The position numbers were made by a program, and so were the translations under genes. From Xanthobacteraceae bacterium (GTDB lineage Bacteria > Pseudomonadota > Alphaproteobacteria > Rhizobiales > Xanthobacteraceae), in assembly GCA_023954195.1 (NCBI GenBank), contig JAMLIK010000001.1, positions 1 through 64,000 on the forward strand: DNA of 64,000 nt. The letters are read 5' to 3'. Of this stretch, positions 17,170 through 27,734 are shown in pieces. Under the pieces are notes generated by a model. It was not told where the DNA came from, made no database searches, and saw nothing but the letters and a program-made list of their open reading frames with translations. The stretch's first letter is position 1. Each line of letters begins with the position of its first letter.

Positions 17170-18297
17170 TTGAGTGTCACCGAACGGCAAATTCGCGATG
17201 TCCTGTCCCACGTCACCGCGCCGGACGGCGGTCCGCTGACCAAGGCCGGTGTGCTGTCGGAAATCGCCATCAGCGACGGCAAGGTGTATTTTTCCATTAA
17301 TGTCGACGCCGCCAGCGCGCCCGCCTGGAGCGAGACGCGCGCGCGCGCCGAGGCGGCGGTGCGCGGCATGGCCGGCGTCGTCAGCGCGATGGTGGTGCTG
17401 ACCGCCGAGCGCAAGCCGATGGCCGCGCCGCGCGCCGCGGGGGCGGGGCGGGGCGTGCCGCCGGCGGCCGCGCACCGGCCGGCGCCGCATGGCGGGGCGG
17501 GTTCGCCGATGGCCCGGCAGGCGCCGATTCCCGGCGTCGCCGCCATCATCGCGGTGGCATCCGGCAAGGGCGGCGTCGGCAAGTCGACCACCTCGCTCAA
17601 CCTGGCGCTGGGGCTGCGCGATCTCGGCCTGCGGGTCGGCCTGATGGACGCCGACATCTACGGCCCCTCGGTGCCGCGGCTCACCGCCATTCGCGACAAG
17701 CCGGTGGTGAACGAAAACAAGAAGATGATTCCGATCGAGCGCTTCGGCCTGTCGATCATGTCGATCGGATTCCTGGTCGACGAGGAAATCCCGATGATCT
17801 GGCGCGGCCCGATGGTGATGTCGGCCATCACCCAGATGCTGCGCGACGTGGCGTGGGGCGAGCTGGACATTCTCGTCGTCGACATGCCGCCGGGGACGGG
17901 CGACGCGCAATTGACGCTGGCGCAGACCGTGCCGCTCAAGGGCGCGGTGATCGTGTCGACGCCGCAGGATCTGGCGCTGATCGATGCGCGGCGCGGGCTC
18001 GCGATGTTCAAGAAGGTCAACGTGCCGGTGCTCGGCATCGTCGAGAACATGAGCTATTTCCAGTGCCCGGAATGCGGCACGCGGTCGGATATTTTCGGCC
18101 ATGGCGGCGCGCGGCACGAGGCGGAGCGGCTCGGCGTGCCGTTCCTCGGCGAGGTGCCGCTGCACATGGCGATTCGCGCCACGTCCGACGCCGGCACGCC
18201 GGTGGTGGCGAGCGAGCCGAACGGGCCGCACGCGGCGATTTACCGCGCCATCGCCACGCAGGTGCGCGATCAGCTCAAGGACGCGAGAGTGGGCTGA
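17170..18297 (+). CDS. apbC: ApbC/Mrp-type iron-sulfur cluster carrier ATPase
   Basis: A 375-residue P-loop protein that carries and delivers Fe-S clusters. Residues 1-80 are a DUF59/MIP18-like domain, followed by an Ala/Pro/Gly-rich linker. The ATPase domain has the deviant Walker A ASGKGGVGKST near residues 129-139 and the paired Cys in FQCPECGTR that bridge a [4Fe-4S] cluster between two subunits. The start is TTG at 17170, chosen because GAGGAG stands just before it and the N-terminus then matches the family. The open frame extends further upstream but that part is not typical. Confidence 0.93.
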   Translation: MSVTERQIRDVLSHVTAPDGGPLTKAGVLSEIAISDGKVYFSINVDAASAPAWSETRARAEAAVRGMAGVVSAMVVLTAERKPMAAPRAAGAGRGVPPAAAHRPAPHGGAGSPMARQAPIPGVAAIIAVASGKGGVGKSTTSLNLALGLRDLGLRVGLMDADIYGPSVPRLTAIRDKPVVNENKKMIPIERFGLSIMSIGFLVDEEIPMIWRGPMVMSAITQMLRDVAWGELDILVVDMPPGTGDAQLTLAQTVPLKGAVIVSTPQDLALIDARRGLAMFKKVNVPVLGIVENMSYFQCPECGTRSDIFGHGGARHEAERLGVPFLGEVPLHMAIRATSDAGTPVVASEPNGPHAAIYRAIATQVRDQLKDARVG

Positions 18298-18406
18298 CCT
18301 ATTCGCGGCCGATGCCGCCACGGGCGTATGCGACTTTCGTTGAATTTCCCGGCCAAACCCGTGGGATGCGTTTCTGCCGGGGATGTTCCGTGTTAGAGAG
18401 CACTGA

Positions 18407-19585
<1,179 letters not shown>

Positions 19586-19619
19586 GCGGCCGCGATCGGT
19601 CATCGACGCCTGAACAGGA

Positions 19620-19648
19620 AACCCGGCCTCGCGAGGCCGGGTTTTTTG
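19620..19648 (+). terminator. Rho-independent terminator after dctP
   Basis: ACCCGGCCTCGCGAGGCCGGGT is a perfect palindromic stem followed by six T residues on the plus strand. It lies 35 bases after the dctP stop and separates dctP from the convergent dctM. The T-run orientation favours termination of dctP transcripts; the stem could also slow readthrough from the other side. Confidence 0.9.
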
Positions 19649-19729
19649 TTTGGCGCGAGCCGCCATGTCTGGCAGCGGTGCCAACGCCGCCACCCGTGCT
19701 CCCGAAGACGGTGGCGGGCGGGGCCTGCC

Positions 19730-21385
19730 TCAGAACTTCGGCGGGCCGAGGTCCATCGGCGGCATGTCCATCTGCGGCACTTCGATCTTGATGTTTTTGA
19801 GGTCGACGTTGGCGGCCACGCCCTTGTAGTGCATCACCATCGACGGGAACAGGATCACCAGCACCACCATCACCACCTGGATCAGGACGAACGGCACCGC
19901 GCCCCAATAGATCTGGCCGGTGGTGACCGGCTCCATGCGCTTGCGGGTGACGCGATCGACGTAGCTCTCCTTCGGCGCGACCGAGCGCAGGTAGAACAGC
20001 GCGAAGCCGAACGGCGGATGCATGAACGAGGTCTGCATGTTGACGCCGAGAATGACGCCGAACCAGATCAGGTCGATGCCGAGCTTTTCCGCCGCGGGCC
20101 CCAGCAGCGGGATAATGATGAAGGCGAGCTCGAAGAAATCGAGGAAGAACGCCAGGAAAAACACGAAGATGTTTACGAACAGCAGGAAGCCGAACTGCCC
20201 GCCCGGCAGCGAGGTCAGCAGGTGCTCGACCCAGACGTGGCCGTTGACGCCGTAAAACGTCAGCGAGAACACCCGCGCGCCGACCAGGATGAAGATCACG
20301 AAGGCCGACAGCTTGGCGGTGGACTGCACCGCCTGACGGATCAGGTCCCACGACAGGCGCTTCTTGGCGGCGCCGAGCAGCAGCGCGCCGGTCGCCCCCA
20401 TCGCGCCGCCTTCGGTCGGCGTCGCCACGCCGATGAAGATGGTGCCGAGCACCAGGAAGATCAGGAACAGCGGCGGCACCATCACGAAGGTGGTCTGCTG
20501 CGCGATCCGCGACAGGAAGCGAACGCCGAACAGGCGGTGGATCACCCAGTTCAGCACCGCCACCGCGAAGGCGAAAATGATGCCGTACATCATGCTGATG
20601 ACGACGAAGTCGGCGCCCTTGGTTTCGGAATGCCGCATCATGAACCAGGCGAACGCGACGCTGACGGCGGTCAGGATGCCGAGCGAGGTCAGGCCTCGGC
20701 TGCCGTTGTCCTCGCGAAAGCCGACGGCCTCGGGCGGCAGGCCCGGCGTCGCCTTGGGAAACAGCAGCGAGACGACCAGGATGTAGAGCGCGTAGAGCCC
20801 GGTCAGCACCAGCCCCGGAATGAACGCGCCCTCATACATGTCGCCGACCGAGCGGCCGAGCTGGTCGGCCATCACGATCAGCACCAGCGAGGGGGGAATG
20901 ATCTGCGCCAGGGTGCCGGAGGCGGCGATGACGCCGGTGGCGACGCGGCGGTCATAGCCGTAGCGCAGCATGATCGGCAGCGAGATCAACCCCATCGAGA
21001 TCACCGAGGCGGCGACCACGCCGGTGGTGGCGGCCAGCAGCGCGCCGACGAAGATCACGGCATAGGCAAGGCCGCCGCGGACGGTGCCGAACAGTTGCCC
21101 GACGGTGTCGAGCAGGTCCTCGGCCATGCCGGACCGCTCCAGCACCAGCCCCATGAAGGTGAAGAACGGGATCGCCAGCAGCGTGTCGTTGTTCATCACG
21201 CCGTAGACGCGTTCCGGCAAGGCTTGCAGGAAGTTGGGATGAAACTCGCCCAGCTCGATGCCGATAAAGGCGAACAGCAGGCCGACGGCGCCGAGTGAAA
21301 ACGCCACCGGGTAGCCCAGCAGCAGAAACACCACCAGCGCCACGAACATGATCGGCGCCATGTTCTCGATCAGAAAAGCAATCAT
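19730..21385 (-). CDS. dctM: TRAP transporter large permease DctM
   Basis: A 551-residue DctM-type sodium-coupled permease. At least twelve hydrophobic segments run from residue 10 to about 510, with the family motifs LGYPVAFSLGAVG and ATPTEGGAMGATGALLL. It is longer than the classic 425-residue DctM, as is usual for the lactate/2-oxo acid type. The ATG at 21385 was chosen because the protein then starts at the first membrane helix. It follows dctQ by 28 bases and forms the membrane complex with it. Confidence 0.92.
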   Translation of the reverse strand: MIAFLIENMAPIMFVALVVFLLLGYPVAFSLGAVGLLFAFIGIELGEFHPNFLQALPERVYGVMNNDTLLAIPFFTFMGLVLERSGMAEDLLDTVGQLFGTVRGGLAYAVIFVGALLAATTGVVAASVISMGLISLPIMLRYGYDRRVATGVIAASGTLAQIIPPSLVLIVMADQLGRSVGDMYEGAFIPGLVLTGLYALYILVVSLLFPKATPGLPPEAVGFREDNGSRGLTSLGILTAVSVAFAWFMMRHSETKGADFVVISMMYGIIFAFAVAVLNWVIHRLFGVRFLSRIAQQTTFVMVPPLFLIFLVLGTIFIGVATPTEGGAMGATGALLLGAAKKRLSWDLIRQAVQSTAKLSAFVIFILVGARVFSLTFYGVNGHVWVEHLLTSLPGGQFGFLLFVNIFVFFLAFFLDFFELAFIIIPLLGPAAEKLGIDLIWFGVILGVNMQTSFMHPPFGFALFYLRSVAPKESYVDRVTRKRMEPVTTGQIYWGAVPFVLIQVVMVVLVILFPSMVMHYKGVAANVDLKNIKIEVPQMDMPPMDLGPPKF

Positions 21386-21413
21386 GAAGTCCCCGAGCCG
21401 TTTCCGGCCCCCC

Positions 21414-21995
21414 TCAATCTTTCTTGATGGCCTCGACCAGATGCTCGACTTCGGCCTCCAGGCTCGACGGCTGCGCCTCATAGGGATCGCGGATCAGCCC
21501 CCGCATCACCGCGATGCGCTTAATCAGCTCGGAAATGCCTTGAAGCAGCAGCAGCGAGAAGGCGATCATCAACAGCGACTTGGCCGGCCATTGCGGCAGT
21601 CCGCCGGCATTGGCCGATTGCTCGTTGATTTCCCAGGAGCGCAGGAAGAACGGCACGCTGGTCAGGATCATCACGACGCATAGCGGAATTAGAAAAAAAG
21701 CGTGGCCGATGATGTCGATGGTATCGCGGACCTTTTTCGGCCAGAAGCTGTTGACGATGTCGATCCGGATATGCTCGTTGTTGAGCAGCGTCCATGGCGC
21801 GCAGAGCAGGAAGACGATCCCGAACAGCACCCATTGCAGCTCCAGCCAGGCGTTCGACGATTCGTCGAACAGCTTGCGGATGGTGGCGTTGGCGCTTGAG
21901 ATCAGGACGGCGAGAAGGATCAGCCACGACAGGGATCTGCCGATCCATGAGTTGATCGCGTCGATCCCCTGACTGAGTTTCAGGAGCGGTTGCAC
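21414..21995 (-). CDS. dctQ: TRAP transporter small permease DctQ
   Basis: A 193-residue DctQ protein with four hydrophobic helices (residues about 20-40, 55-75, 95-120 and 145-165). The conserved segment NAWLELQWVLFGIVFLLCA is the family signature, followed by HIRIDIVN. It partners DctM in importing the ligand delivered by DctP. It is the promoter-proximal gene of a two-gene operon; the upstream 180 bases separate it from moaA, which is also on the minus strand. Confidence 0.92.
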   Translation of the reverse strand: MQPLLKLSQGIDAINSWIGRSLSWLILLAVLISSANATIRKLFDESSNAWLELQWVLFGIVFLLCAPWTLLNNEHIRIDIVNSFWPKKVRDTIDIIGHAFFLIPLCVVMILTSVPFFLRSWEINEQSANAGGLPQWPAKSLLMIAFSLLLLQGISELIKRIAVMRGLIRDPYEAQPSSLEAEVEHLVEAIKKD

Positions 21996-22175
21996 GGACG
22001 TTTCCCCCGGTTTCAGCTTTTCCGCCGTCCCGTCGGCATCTTGCGGCCGGGCGCTTTTTTTCGAGCGGCTTGAAGCGGATGCACCATTTCAGCGCGGCGC
22101 GCCCCCGTCAATTGGAAGTTTGACGATGGGGCCGGAGCACGGGGGAGGGCGGCCGGGCCGAGCGGTGCGGCGGGG

Positions 22176-23228
22176 TTATCCCCCCGTCACGCTCATGTGG
22201 CGGCTGACGCTGGGGCGGTTGTGCCGGCGGTCGATGACGAAGTCGTGGCCCTTGGGCTTGAGGCCGATGGCGCGGTCGATGGCCTGGCTCAGCAGGTCGT
22301 TGTCGGGCGAGGCCCGCAGCGGGCGGCGCAGGTCGGAGGCATCCTCGTGGCCGAGGCAGGTGTGGATGGTGCCGGTGCAGGTGACGCGGACGCGATTGCA
22401 GGATTCGCAGAAGTTGTGCGTCATCGGCGTGATGAAACCGAGCTTGCCGCCGGTCTCGCCGACCCGGACGTAGCGCGCGGGGCCGCCGGTGGACTCGTCG
22501 AGGTCGGTCAGGGTGTAGCGCGCCGTCAGCCGGCCGCGCACCAGCGACAGCGGCAGGTACTGGTCGATACGCCCGGCCCCGACGTCGCCCATCGGCATCA
22601 CCTCGATCAGCGTCAGCGCCATGCCCTTGCCGTGCGCCCATTCCATCAGCGCCGGAATCTCGTCCTCGTTGACGTTGCGCAGCGCCACCGCGTTGATCTT
22701 GACGGCGAGGCCGGCGGCGCGCGCCGCCTCGATGCCGGCCAGCACCTTGTCGATGTCGCCCCAGCGGGTGATGGCCTTGAAGCGGGCCGGGTCGAGGGTG
22801 TCCAGCGAGACGTTGACGCGGCGGACGCCGCAGTCGCGCAGTTCGTTGGCGAAGCGGGCGAGCTGGGAGCCGTTGGTGGTCAGCGTCAGTTCATCGAGCG
22901 CGCCCGAGCGGATGTGGCGCGACAGCGAGCGCACCAGCGACATCAGGTTGCGGCGGACCAGCGGCTCGCCGCCGGTCAGCCGCAGCTTGCGCACGCCCTT
23001 TTCGATGAAGACCGAGCACAGCCGGTCGAGTTCCTCAAGCGTCAGGAGGTCGGCCTTCGGCAGGAAGGTCATGTCCTCCGACATGCAGTAGAAGCAGCGC
23101 AGGTCGCAGCGGTCGGTCACCGAGACGCGGAGGTAGGTGATGGCCCGTCCGAACGGGTCGATCATGCCGCGGTCCGATATGGTCCGGCCCGGCGTGGCTG
23201 GTTGGGGGCTGCTTAGAGGCCCAGACAT
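22176..23228 (-). CDS. moaA: GTP 3',8-cyclase MoaA
   Basis: A radical-SAM enzyme of about 350 residues that with MoaC turns GTP into cyclic pyranopterin, the first step of molybdenum cofactor synthesis. The N-terminal SAM cluster is in [10 protein letters not shown], and the second cluster Cys residues are in [15 protein letters not shown]. The chain ends in the required double glycine (SVTGG). The ATG at 23228 is one option; an ATG at 23165 ([12 protein letters not shown]) also fits. No moaC, moaB or moaE gene is adjacent, so the pathway genes are scattered in this genome. Confidence 0.93.
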   Translation of the reverse strand: MSGPLSSPQPATPGRTISDRGMIDPFGRAITYLRVSVTDRCDLRCFYCMSEDMTFLPKADLLTLEELDRLCSVFIEKGVRKLRLTGGEPLVRRNLMSLVRSLSRHIRSGALDELTLTTNGSQLARFANELRDCGVRRVNVSLDTLDPARFKAITRWGDIDKVLAGIEAARAAGLAVKINAVALRNVNEDEIPALMEWAHGKGMALTLIEVMPMGDVGAGRIDQYLPLSLVRGRLTARYTLTDLDESTGGPARYVRVGETGGKLGFITPMTHNFCESCNRVRVTCTGTIHTCLGHEDASDLRRPLRASPDNDLLSQAIDRAIGLKPKGHDFVIDRRHNRPSVSRHMSVTGG

Positions 23229-23350
23229 CTCAAAGGCCCAGACATTGTGTTTCACCCGGTTCGGGGACGGCCTCCCGCGAACCATACGTGTTCTCTCTGG
23301 AAATCTAGGCACGAATGCACGGCGCTGCAATCATCCCATTGTCGCGGGTG

Positions 23351-23812
23351 TCAGCGCGCCGGCGGCGCCGTGACCTGGGGGGCAGGGAACGCCGAATCGG
23401 CGGCCGGCGCCGCCGGCCTCGGCTTGCGCGCCGGCTTCTTGTGGCGCGCCGGCCGCCGCGGCGGCGGCGTCGCCTGAAGCTCGGCCGTCACCGGGCTGGG
23501 ATCGAACGTCACCGAGGGTTTTGAGGTGACGTAGTCGCCGGGATGATGCGTGACCTGCACCGGAACCGTCAGCGGTTGGTGGTTCGCCAGCGCGAAGGCG
23601 ACGCTGAGGTTCTCGGCGGTGTCGGGCACCGACAGCGTGCAGGGCGTCTTGCAGCTTCCACCGAGCGAACTGGTGGCGTCGGCGCCGGGCGGCGTCGATT
23701 CGACCTGGAGCGATAACATTTTCGGAGCCGGCTTGAAGGCATCCATCGACATGGACGAGCAACCCGCCAAGCCTAAGCCGGCGATCGCGATAACGATCAC
23801 ACTGCGCATCAT
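23351..23812 (-). CDS. Lipoprotein with PEGA-like domain
   Basis: A 153-residue predicted lipoprotein of unknown function. The signal MMRSVIVIAIAGLGLAGC places the lipid-modified Cys at residue 18. The middle part (LSLQVESTPPGADA, then PCTLSVPDTAENLSVAFA) resembles a PEGA-type beta domain, and the tail is rich in Pro, Arg and Lys (PPPRRPARHKKPARKPR) and may bind the cell wall or nucleic acid. The longer frame upstream lacks a signal. It follows gph across an unusually AT-rich spacer. Confidence 0.7.
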   Translation of the reverse strand: MMRSVIVIAIAGLGLAGCSSMSMDAFKPAPKMLSLQVESTPPGADATSSLGGSCKTPCTLSVPDTAENLSVAFALANHQPLTVPVQVTHHPGDYVTSKPSVTFDPSPVTAELQATPPPRRPARHKKPARKPRPAAPAADSAFPAPQVTAPPAR

Positions 23813-23918
23813 GCACCCGTTTTCTGACGGCGCCCCAGCCATCGACCCGGCGCGCACAATAAGAGGGAGCAAAGCGCCGCGCAATATATCCGTGGATGGC
23901 TGTGCGCGCGATCGAAGA

Positions 23919-23970
23919 ATTTTAAAATATTACTCTTATTGCAATATATTGTTTGATATATTTAATATTT
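23919..23970 (-). promoter_or_regulatory. AT-rich island between gph and the lipoprotein gene
   Basis: About fifty bases of nearly pure A/T with many T-A steps (TTTTAAAATATTACTC, GATATATTTAATATTTTA), in an otherwise GC-rich genome. It lies just after the gph stop and before the downstream lipoprotein gene on the minus strand. It may be a promoter, or a site for a xenogeneic silencer or MucR-like zinc-finger protein that favours T-A steps. The composition is seen directly; the role is inferred. Confidence 0.4.
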
Positions 23971-24648
23971 TACGTGAGCTTCGATCAGGCTGTTGACGGC
24001 ATCCGGGAGCTGGTTCATGCGGTCGATCAGGCGATCCGGCTCCAGCTCCGCGATCGGAATTTCGGTATAGCCGAACGACACGCCGATCACCGGGACGCCG
24101 GCGCGCCGCGCCACGCCGACATCGGTTCCGGCGTCGCCGACCATGATGGTGGAGGTCATGGCGCCGCCGGCTTTCGCCACCGTCTGGCGCAGGATGATCG
24201 GGTCCGGTTTGGAGACGCCGAAAGTGTCCGCGCCGCAGATGGCGGCGAAACGCGGCGTCAGACCGAGCCGGTCCAACAGCCGCCGCGACAGCCATTCCAG
24301 CTTGTTGGTGCAGACCGCCAGCAGGAAGCCGCGCGCGGCGAGTTGGTCGAGGGCTGCGTCCAACCCCTCGAAGGGGCGGGATTCGTCGGCGATATGATCG
24401 GCGTAATAGGCGATGAAGTCGTCGGTCAGCCGCGCCATGTCCTCGGGGCCGGGCTGCCGGTTCTCGGCCTCGAAGCCGCGTTCGAGCAGCCGCCGGGCGC
24501 CCGCGCCGATCAGATTGCGCGCCGATTCGAGGGGAAGCGGCGACAGCTTCTCGCGAACCAGGATGTGGTTGAGGGCGCCGATCAGGTCCGGCGCGGTATC
24601 GACCAGGGTGCCGTCGAGATCGAAGGCGATCAGGGGAGAGTTGCTCAT
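23962..24648 (-). CDS. gph: Phosphoglycolate phosphatase
   Basis: A 228-residue HAD-superfamily phosphatase. It has the nucleophile motif FDLDGTLVD, a four-helix cap, the Lys motif VSKPDP and the acidic motif MVGDAGTDVGVARRAG. This set matches Gph, which removes 2-phosphoglycolate made by Rubisco oxygenase or DNA repair; other HAD phosphatases of similar length cannot be fully excluded. It is divergent from rpiA, with about 140 bases between the starts. Confidence 0.85.
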   Translation of the reverse strand: MSNSPLIAFDLDGTLVDTAPDLIGALNHILVREKLSPLPLESARNLIGAGARRLLERGFEAENRQPGPEDMARLTDDFIAYYADHIADESRPFEGLDAALDQLAARGFLLAVCTNKLEWLSRRLLDRLGLTPRFAAICGADTFGVSKPDPIILRQTVAKAGGAMTSTIMVGDAGTDVGVARRAGVPVIGVSFGYTEIPIAELEPDRLIDRMNQLPDAVNSLIEAHVKY

Positions 24649-24788
24649 GGCCGATCGCTAACCGGCCGGGCTTGCGGTTGCAAGGGCGCCGGTTGGATGA
24701 CGGGCGAGGATGGGCCTGTTCAGGACCGGCGGCCAAGGCTAGATAGGGGCGCGATTTCGCTGGGCGCATCTCCGGGGTGGTGTGGACA

Positions 24789-25487
24789 ATGGATCTGGAC
24801 GGCCGGAAACGACAGGCGGCGGCGCGCGCGCTGGACGAGGTCCGCGACGGCATGAAACTGGGGCTCGGCACCGGTTCCACCGCGAAACATTTCGTCGACC
24901 TGCTGGGCGAGCGGGTGCGGCGCGGCCTCACGGTGGTCGGCGTGCCGACCTCGGAGGCGACCCGCGCCCAGGCCGCGCAATGCGGCATCGCGCTGACTAC
25001 GCTGGACGAGATCGACCGTCTGGACCTCACGGTGGACGGCGCCGACGAGGCCGATCATGCGCTCGACCTGATAAAGGGCGGCGGCGGCGCGCTGCTGCGG
25101 GAAAAGATCGTGGCGGCGGCCTCCGACCGCATGATCGTGATCGCCGACGACAGCAAATGGGTCGAGCGGCTCGGCCGCTTTCCCTTGCCGGTGGAGGTCG
25201 TCCCGTTTGGCCTCGCGGCCACCCGGCGCGCCGTCGAGGCCGCGATGGCCGGGTGCGGCGTGGCGGGCGAACTGCGGCTCCGGCGGACCGCCGCCGGTCA
25301 TGCTTTCGTCACCGATGGCGGCCACTGGATTATCGATGCCCATCTCGGCGCCATACCGGATGCACCGCGCCTCAGTGCCGCGCTGGCGGCGATCCCCGGT
25401 GTTGTCGAGCACGGGTTGTTTATCGGTCTTGCCAGCACCGTGGTGCTGGCCGGCGCCGACGGCATTCGCGTTATCGAGCGGCCATGA
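24789..25487 (+). CDS. rpiA: Ribose-5-phosphate isomerase A
   Basis: A 232-residue RpiA that interconverts ribose 5-phosphate and ribulose 5-phosphate in the pentose phosphate and Calvin pathways. The family motifs are [18 protein letters not shown] and [16 protein letters not shown] chose the ATG at 24789, preceded by GGGGTGG; tandem GTG codons at 24777 and 24780 are alternatives. Its divergent neighbour is gph, and a DUF2059 gene follows 53 bases later. Confidence 0.93.
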   Translation: MDLDGRKRQAAARALDEVRDGMKLGLGTGSTAKHFVDLLGERVRRGLTVVGVPTSEATRAQAAQCGIALTTLDEIDRLDLTVDGADEADHALDLIKGGGGALLREKIVAAASDRMIVIADDSKWVERLGRFPLPVEVVPFGLAATRRAVEAAMAGCGVAGELRLRRTAAGHAFVTDGGHWIIDAHLGAIPDAPRLSAALAAIPGVVEHGLFIGLASTVVLAGADGIRVIERP

Positions 25488-25540
25488 GCGCCACGAGCCA
25501 CCTGTTTATGAAGATATTCCGCATCCAAGAAGGAACCCGC

Positions 25541-26080
25541 ATGAAAAATCTCAGCCAGTTGATGTTCGCCGGCAGCCTTGCCGTGGGTCTTGCCCTGTCC
25601 GGGAGCGTCGCGCAGGCGCAGGCCCCGGCTCCGGCCGCGCAGGCGCAGGCCGCGCCGGCAACGCCCGCGGCCATCGCCGCCGCCAGGGAACTGCTGTTAC
25701 TGAAAGGCGCCCAGGCGATGTATGCCAGCGCCATTCCCAACATCGTTCAGCGCACCAAGGCCAGCCTGTTGCAGAATAACCTCAACTATCAGAAGGATAT
25801 GGACGAGGTCGCGCTGGTCATCGCCAAGGAGTTCGCCGGCCGCGAGTCCGAGGTCAGCGACGCGATGGCGAAAATCTACGCCAGCACGTTCACCGAGCAG
25901 GAGCTGAAGGATCTGGTGACCTTCTACAAGACGCCGCTGGGGCACAAGCTTTTGACGGCGGAGCCGCACGCCATCGCGTCGAGCATGGGTTACATGAACC
26001 AGTGGGCGCAGCAGACCACCGAGAAGGTCGCCGACCAGTTCCGGGCGGAGATGAAGAAGCGCAACAAGCCGATCATGTAA
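25541..26080 (+). CDS. DUF2059 secreted protein
   Basis: A 179-residue exported protein with a signal peptide ending near SGSVAQAQA, an Ala/Pro/Gln-rich linker and a helical DUF2059 domain. The conserved run FTEQELKDLVTFYKTPLGHK is the hallmark of the family. The function is unknown; members occur widely in proteobacterial periplasms. AAGAAGG precedes the ATG. It lies 23 bases before glutathione reductase and may be co-transcribed with it. Confidence 0.88.
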   Translation: MKNLSQLMFAGSLAVGLALSGSVAQAQAPAPAAQAQAAPATPAAIAAARELLLLKGAQAMYASAIPNIVQRTKASLLQNNLNYQKDMDEVALVIAKEFAGRESEVSDAMAKIYASTFTEQELKDLVTFYKTPLGHKLLTAEPHAIASSMGYMNQWAQQTTEKVADQFRAEMKKRNKPIM

Positions 26081-26103
26081 GTCCGGACCGGACGGGGGGC
26101 GCC

Positions 26104-27504
26104 ATGGCTAGCTCGGATAGGGCCGATTTCGACACCGATCTGTTCGTCATCGGCGGCGGCTCCGGCGGCGTGCGCGCCGCGCGGATCGCCGCCGGCCACG
26201 GCGCCCGCGTCATCCTCGCCGAGGAATACCGCATGGGCGGCACCTGCGTGATTCGCGGCTGCGTGCCGAAGAAGCTGTTCGCCTATGCCGCGCATTTCCG
26301 CCAAGACTTCGCCGACGCCGCCGGCTTCGGCTGGAGCGTCCCGCCCGCCAGCTTCGACTGGGCCACGCTGATCGCCAACAAGGACAAGGAGATCGCGCGG
26401 CTGGAGGCGGCCTACACCGCCAATGCCGAGACGTCCGGGGTGCAGGTCATCAAGTCGCGCGCGGTGTTCGAGGACGCCCGCACGCTGCGGCTCGATGACG
26501 GCAGGACGGTACGCGCGAAATACATCCTGATCGCCACCGGCGGCGCGCCGAACCACGGCAAGGCGATCCCCGGTATCGAGCATGTGATCTCCTCGAACGA
26601 GGCGTTCCATCTGCCCGAGTTGCCGAGACGCATCCTGATCCAGGGCGGCGGCTATATCGCGCTGGAATTCGCCTGCATCTTCGCCGGGCTCGGCTCCGAA
26701 GTGACGGTGGTCTATCGCGGCGACAATGTTTTGCGCGGCTTTGACGAGGATGTGCGCCCCCATGTCCGCGCCGAATTGGAGGCGGAGGGCATCACCATCC
26801 TGACCGGCTGCACGGTGGACGGCATCGAGCGGCACGGCGCGGGGTTCACCTCGCGCCTGTCGGACGGCTCCAGCATCGCCTCCGACCAGGTGATGTTCGC
26901 CATCGGCCGCCATCCCAATGTCGCCAATCTCGGGCTGGAAAAAGCCGGCGTCGCCATCAACCCGAACAATGGCGGCATCGCGGTCAACGAATTCTCGCAA
27001 AGCTCGGTGTCGCACATCTATGCGGTGGGCGACGTCACCCATCGCTTCAACCTGACGCCGGTGGCGATCCGCGAGGGCCACGCCTTCGCCGACACCGTGT
27101 TCGGCGGGCGCGAGGTCAAGGTCGATCACGCCGATATTCCGACCGCGGTGTTCACCCAGCCGCAGGTCGGCACCGTCGGCCTGACGGAAGCGCAGGCGCG
27201 ACAGCGCTTCGCCGTGGTCGATGTCTACAAGACCTCGTTCCGCCCGCTGAAGGCGACGCTGTCGGGCAGCCGTTCGCGGGTGCTGATGAAACTGGTGGTG
27301 GACGGCGCCAGCGACCGCGTGCTCGGCTGCCACATCGTCGGGCCGGAGGCGGCCGAACTGGTTCAGGTCATCGCCATCGCGGTCAGGATGAAGGCGACCA
27401 AGGCCGACTTCGACGCCACCATGGCGCTGCACCCGACCTCCGCCGAGGAACTGGTGACGATGCGCACCCGCGCCGCGCGCCACGTCCGCGAGGCGGCGGA
27501 GTAG
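26104..27504 (+). CDS. gor: Glutathione-disulfide reductase
   Basis: A 466-residue flavoprotein disulfide reductase. The FAD motif GGGSGGVRAAR opens the chain; the redox-active disulfide is in GGTCVIRGCVPKK (Cys 48 and 53). The pyridine-nucleotide motif GGGYIALEFA is near residue 180, and the dimer-interface catalytic His is in MALHPTSAEE near residue 443. It lacks the lipoamide-dehydrogenase features and matches alphaproteobacterial Gor, which keeps glutathione reduced with NADPH. The ATG at 26104 follows GGACGGGGGG. Confidence 0.92.
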   Translation: MASSDRADFDTDLFVIGGGSGGVRAARIAAGHGARVILAEEYRMGGTCVIRGCVPKKLFAYAAHFRQDFADAAGFGWSVPPASFDWATLIANKDKEIARLEAAYTANAETSGVQVIKSRAVFEDARTLRLDDGRTVRAKYILIATGGAPNHGKAIPGIEHVISSNEAFHLPELPRRILIQGGGYIALEFACIFAGLGSEVTVVYRGDNVLRGFDEDVRPHVRAELEAEGITILTGCTVDGIERHGAGFTSRLSDGSSIASDQVMFAIGRHPNVANLGLEKAGVAINPNNGGIAVNEFSQSSVSHIYAVGDVTHRFNLTPVAIREGHAFADTVFGGREVKVDHADIPTAVFTQPQVGTVGLTEAQARQRFAVVDVYKTSFRPLKATLSGSRSRVLMKLVVDGASDRVLGCHIVGPEAAELVQVIAIAVRMKATKADFDATMALHPTSAEELVTMRTRAARHVREAAE

Positions 27505-27540
27505 GGGCGCGTCGCATGGCGACGTCATCCGCGGCGTTTA

Positions 27541-27667
27541 ACCGGAAACGAGGCGTCATCGTCCGCGAAGGCGGACGATCCAGTAATCCGTGACGAATGA
27601 GATAAAACCTCGATCCATCAGGGCGTACTGGATGCTCCGCCTTCGCGGAGCATGACGGCTTTCGTAT
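27541..27667. repeat. Intergenic repeat, GTCCGCGAAGGCGGAC family, copy 1
   Basis: A repeat of about 127 bases that begins ACCGGAAACGAGGCGTC, contains the hairpin GTCCGCGAAGGCGGAC, and ends with TGGATGCTCCGCCTTCGC followed by GGAGCATGACGG. A close copy lies at 51770-51896. Each copy occupies the gap between two convergent genes, here gor and the hydrolase gene. It may act as a two-way terminator or an mRNA 3'-end stabiliser. Confidence 0.85.
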
Positions 27668-27734
27668 TGTTTATTCATCAAAAAGCGAATTCCCGGTCAG
27701 GCACTCAGACCGCCGCCGCGTCTTGTAACCTGCC

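Noticed and set aside
19646-21298. A 550-codon plus-strand ORF over dctM
   Set aside because: It is antisense to the TRAP permease; the translation is almost all charged residues and has no domain.
22176-23228. A complete molybdenum cofactor cluster around moaA
   Set aside because: Neighbouring genes are a TRAP transporter and a lipoprotein; no other moa or moe gene is in the window.
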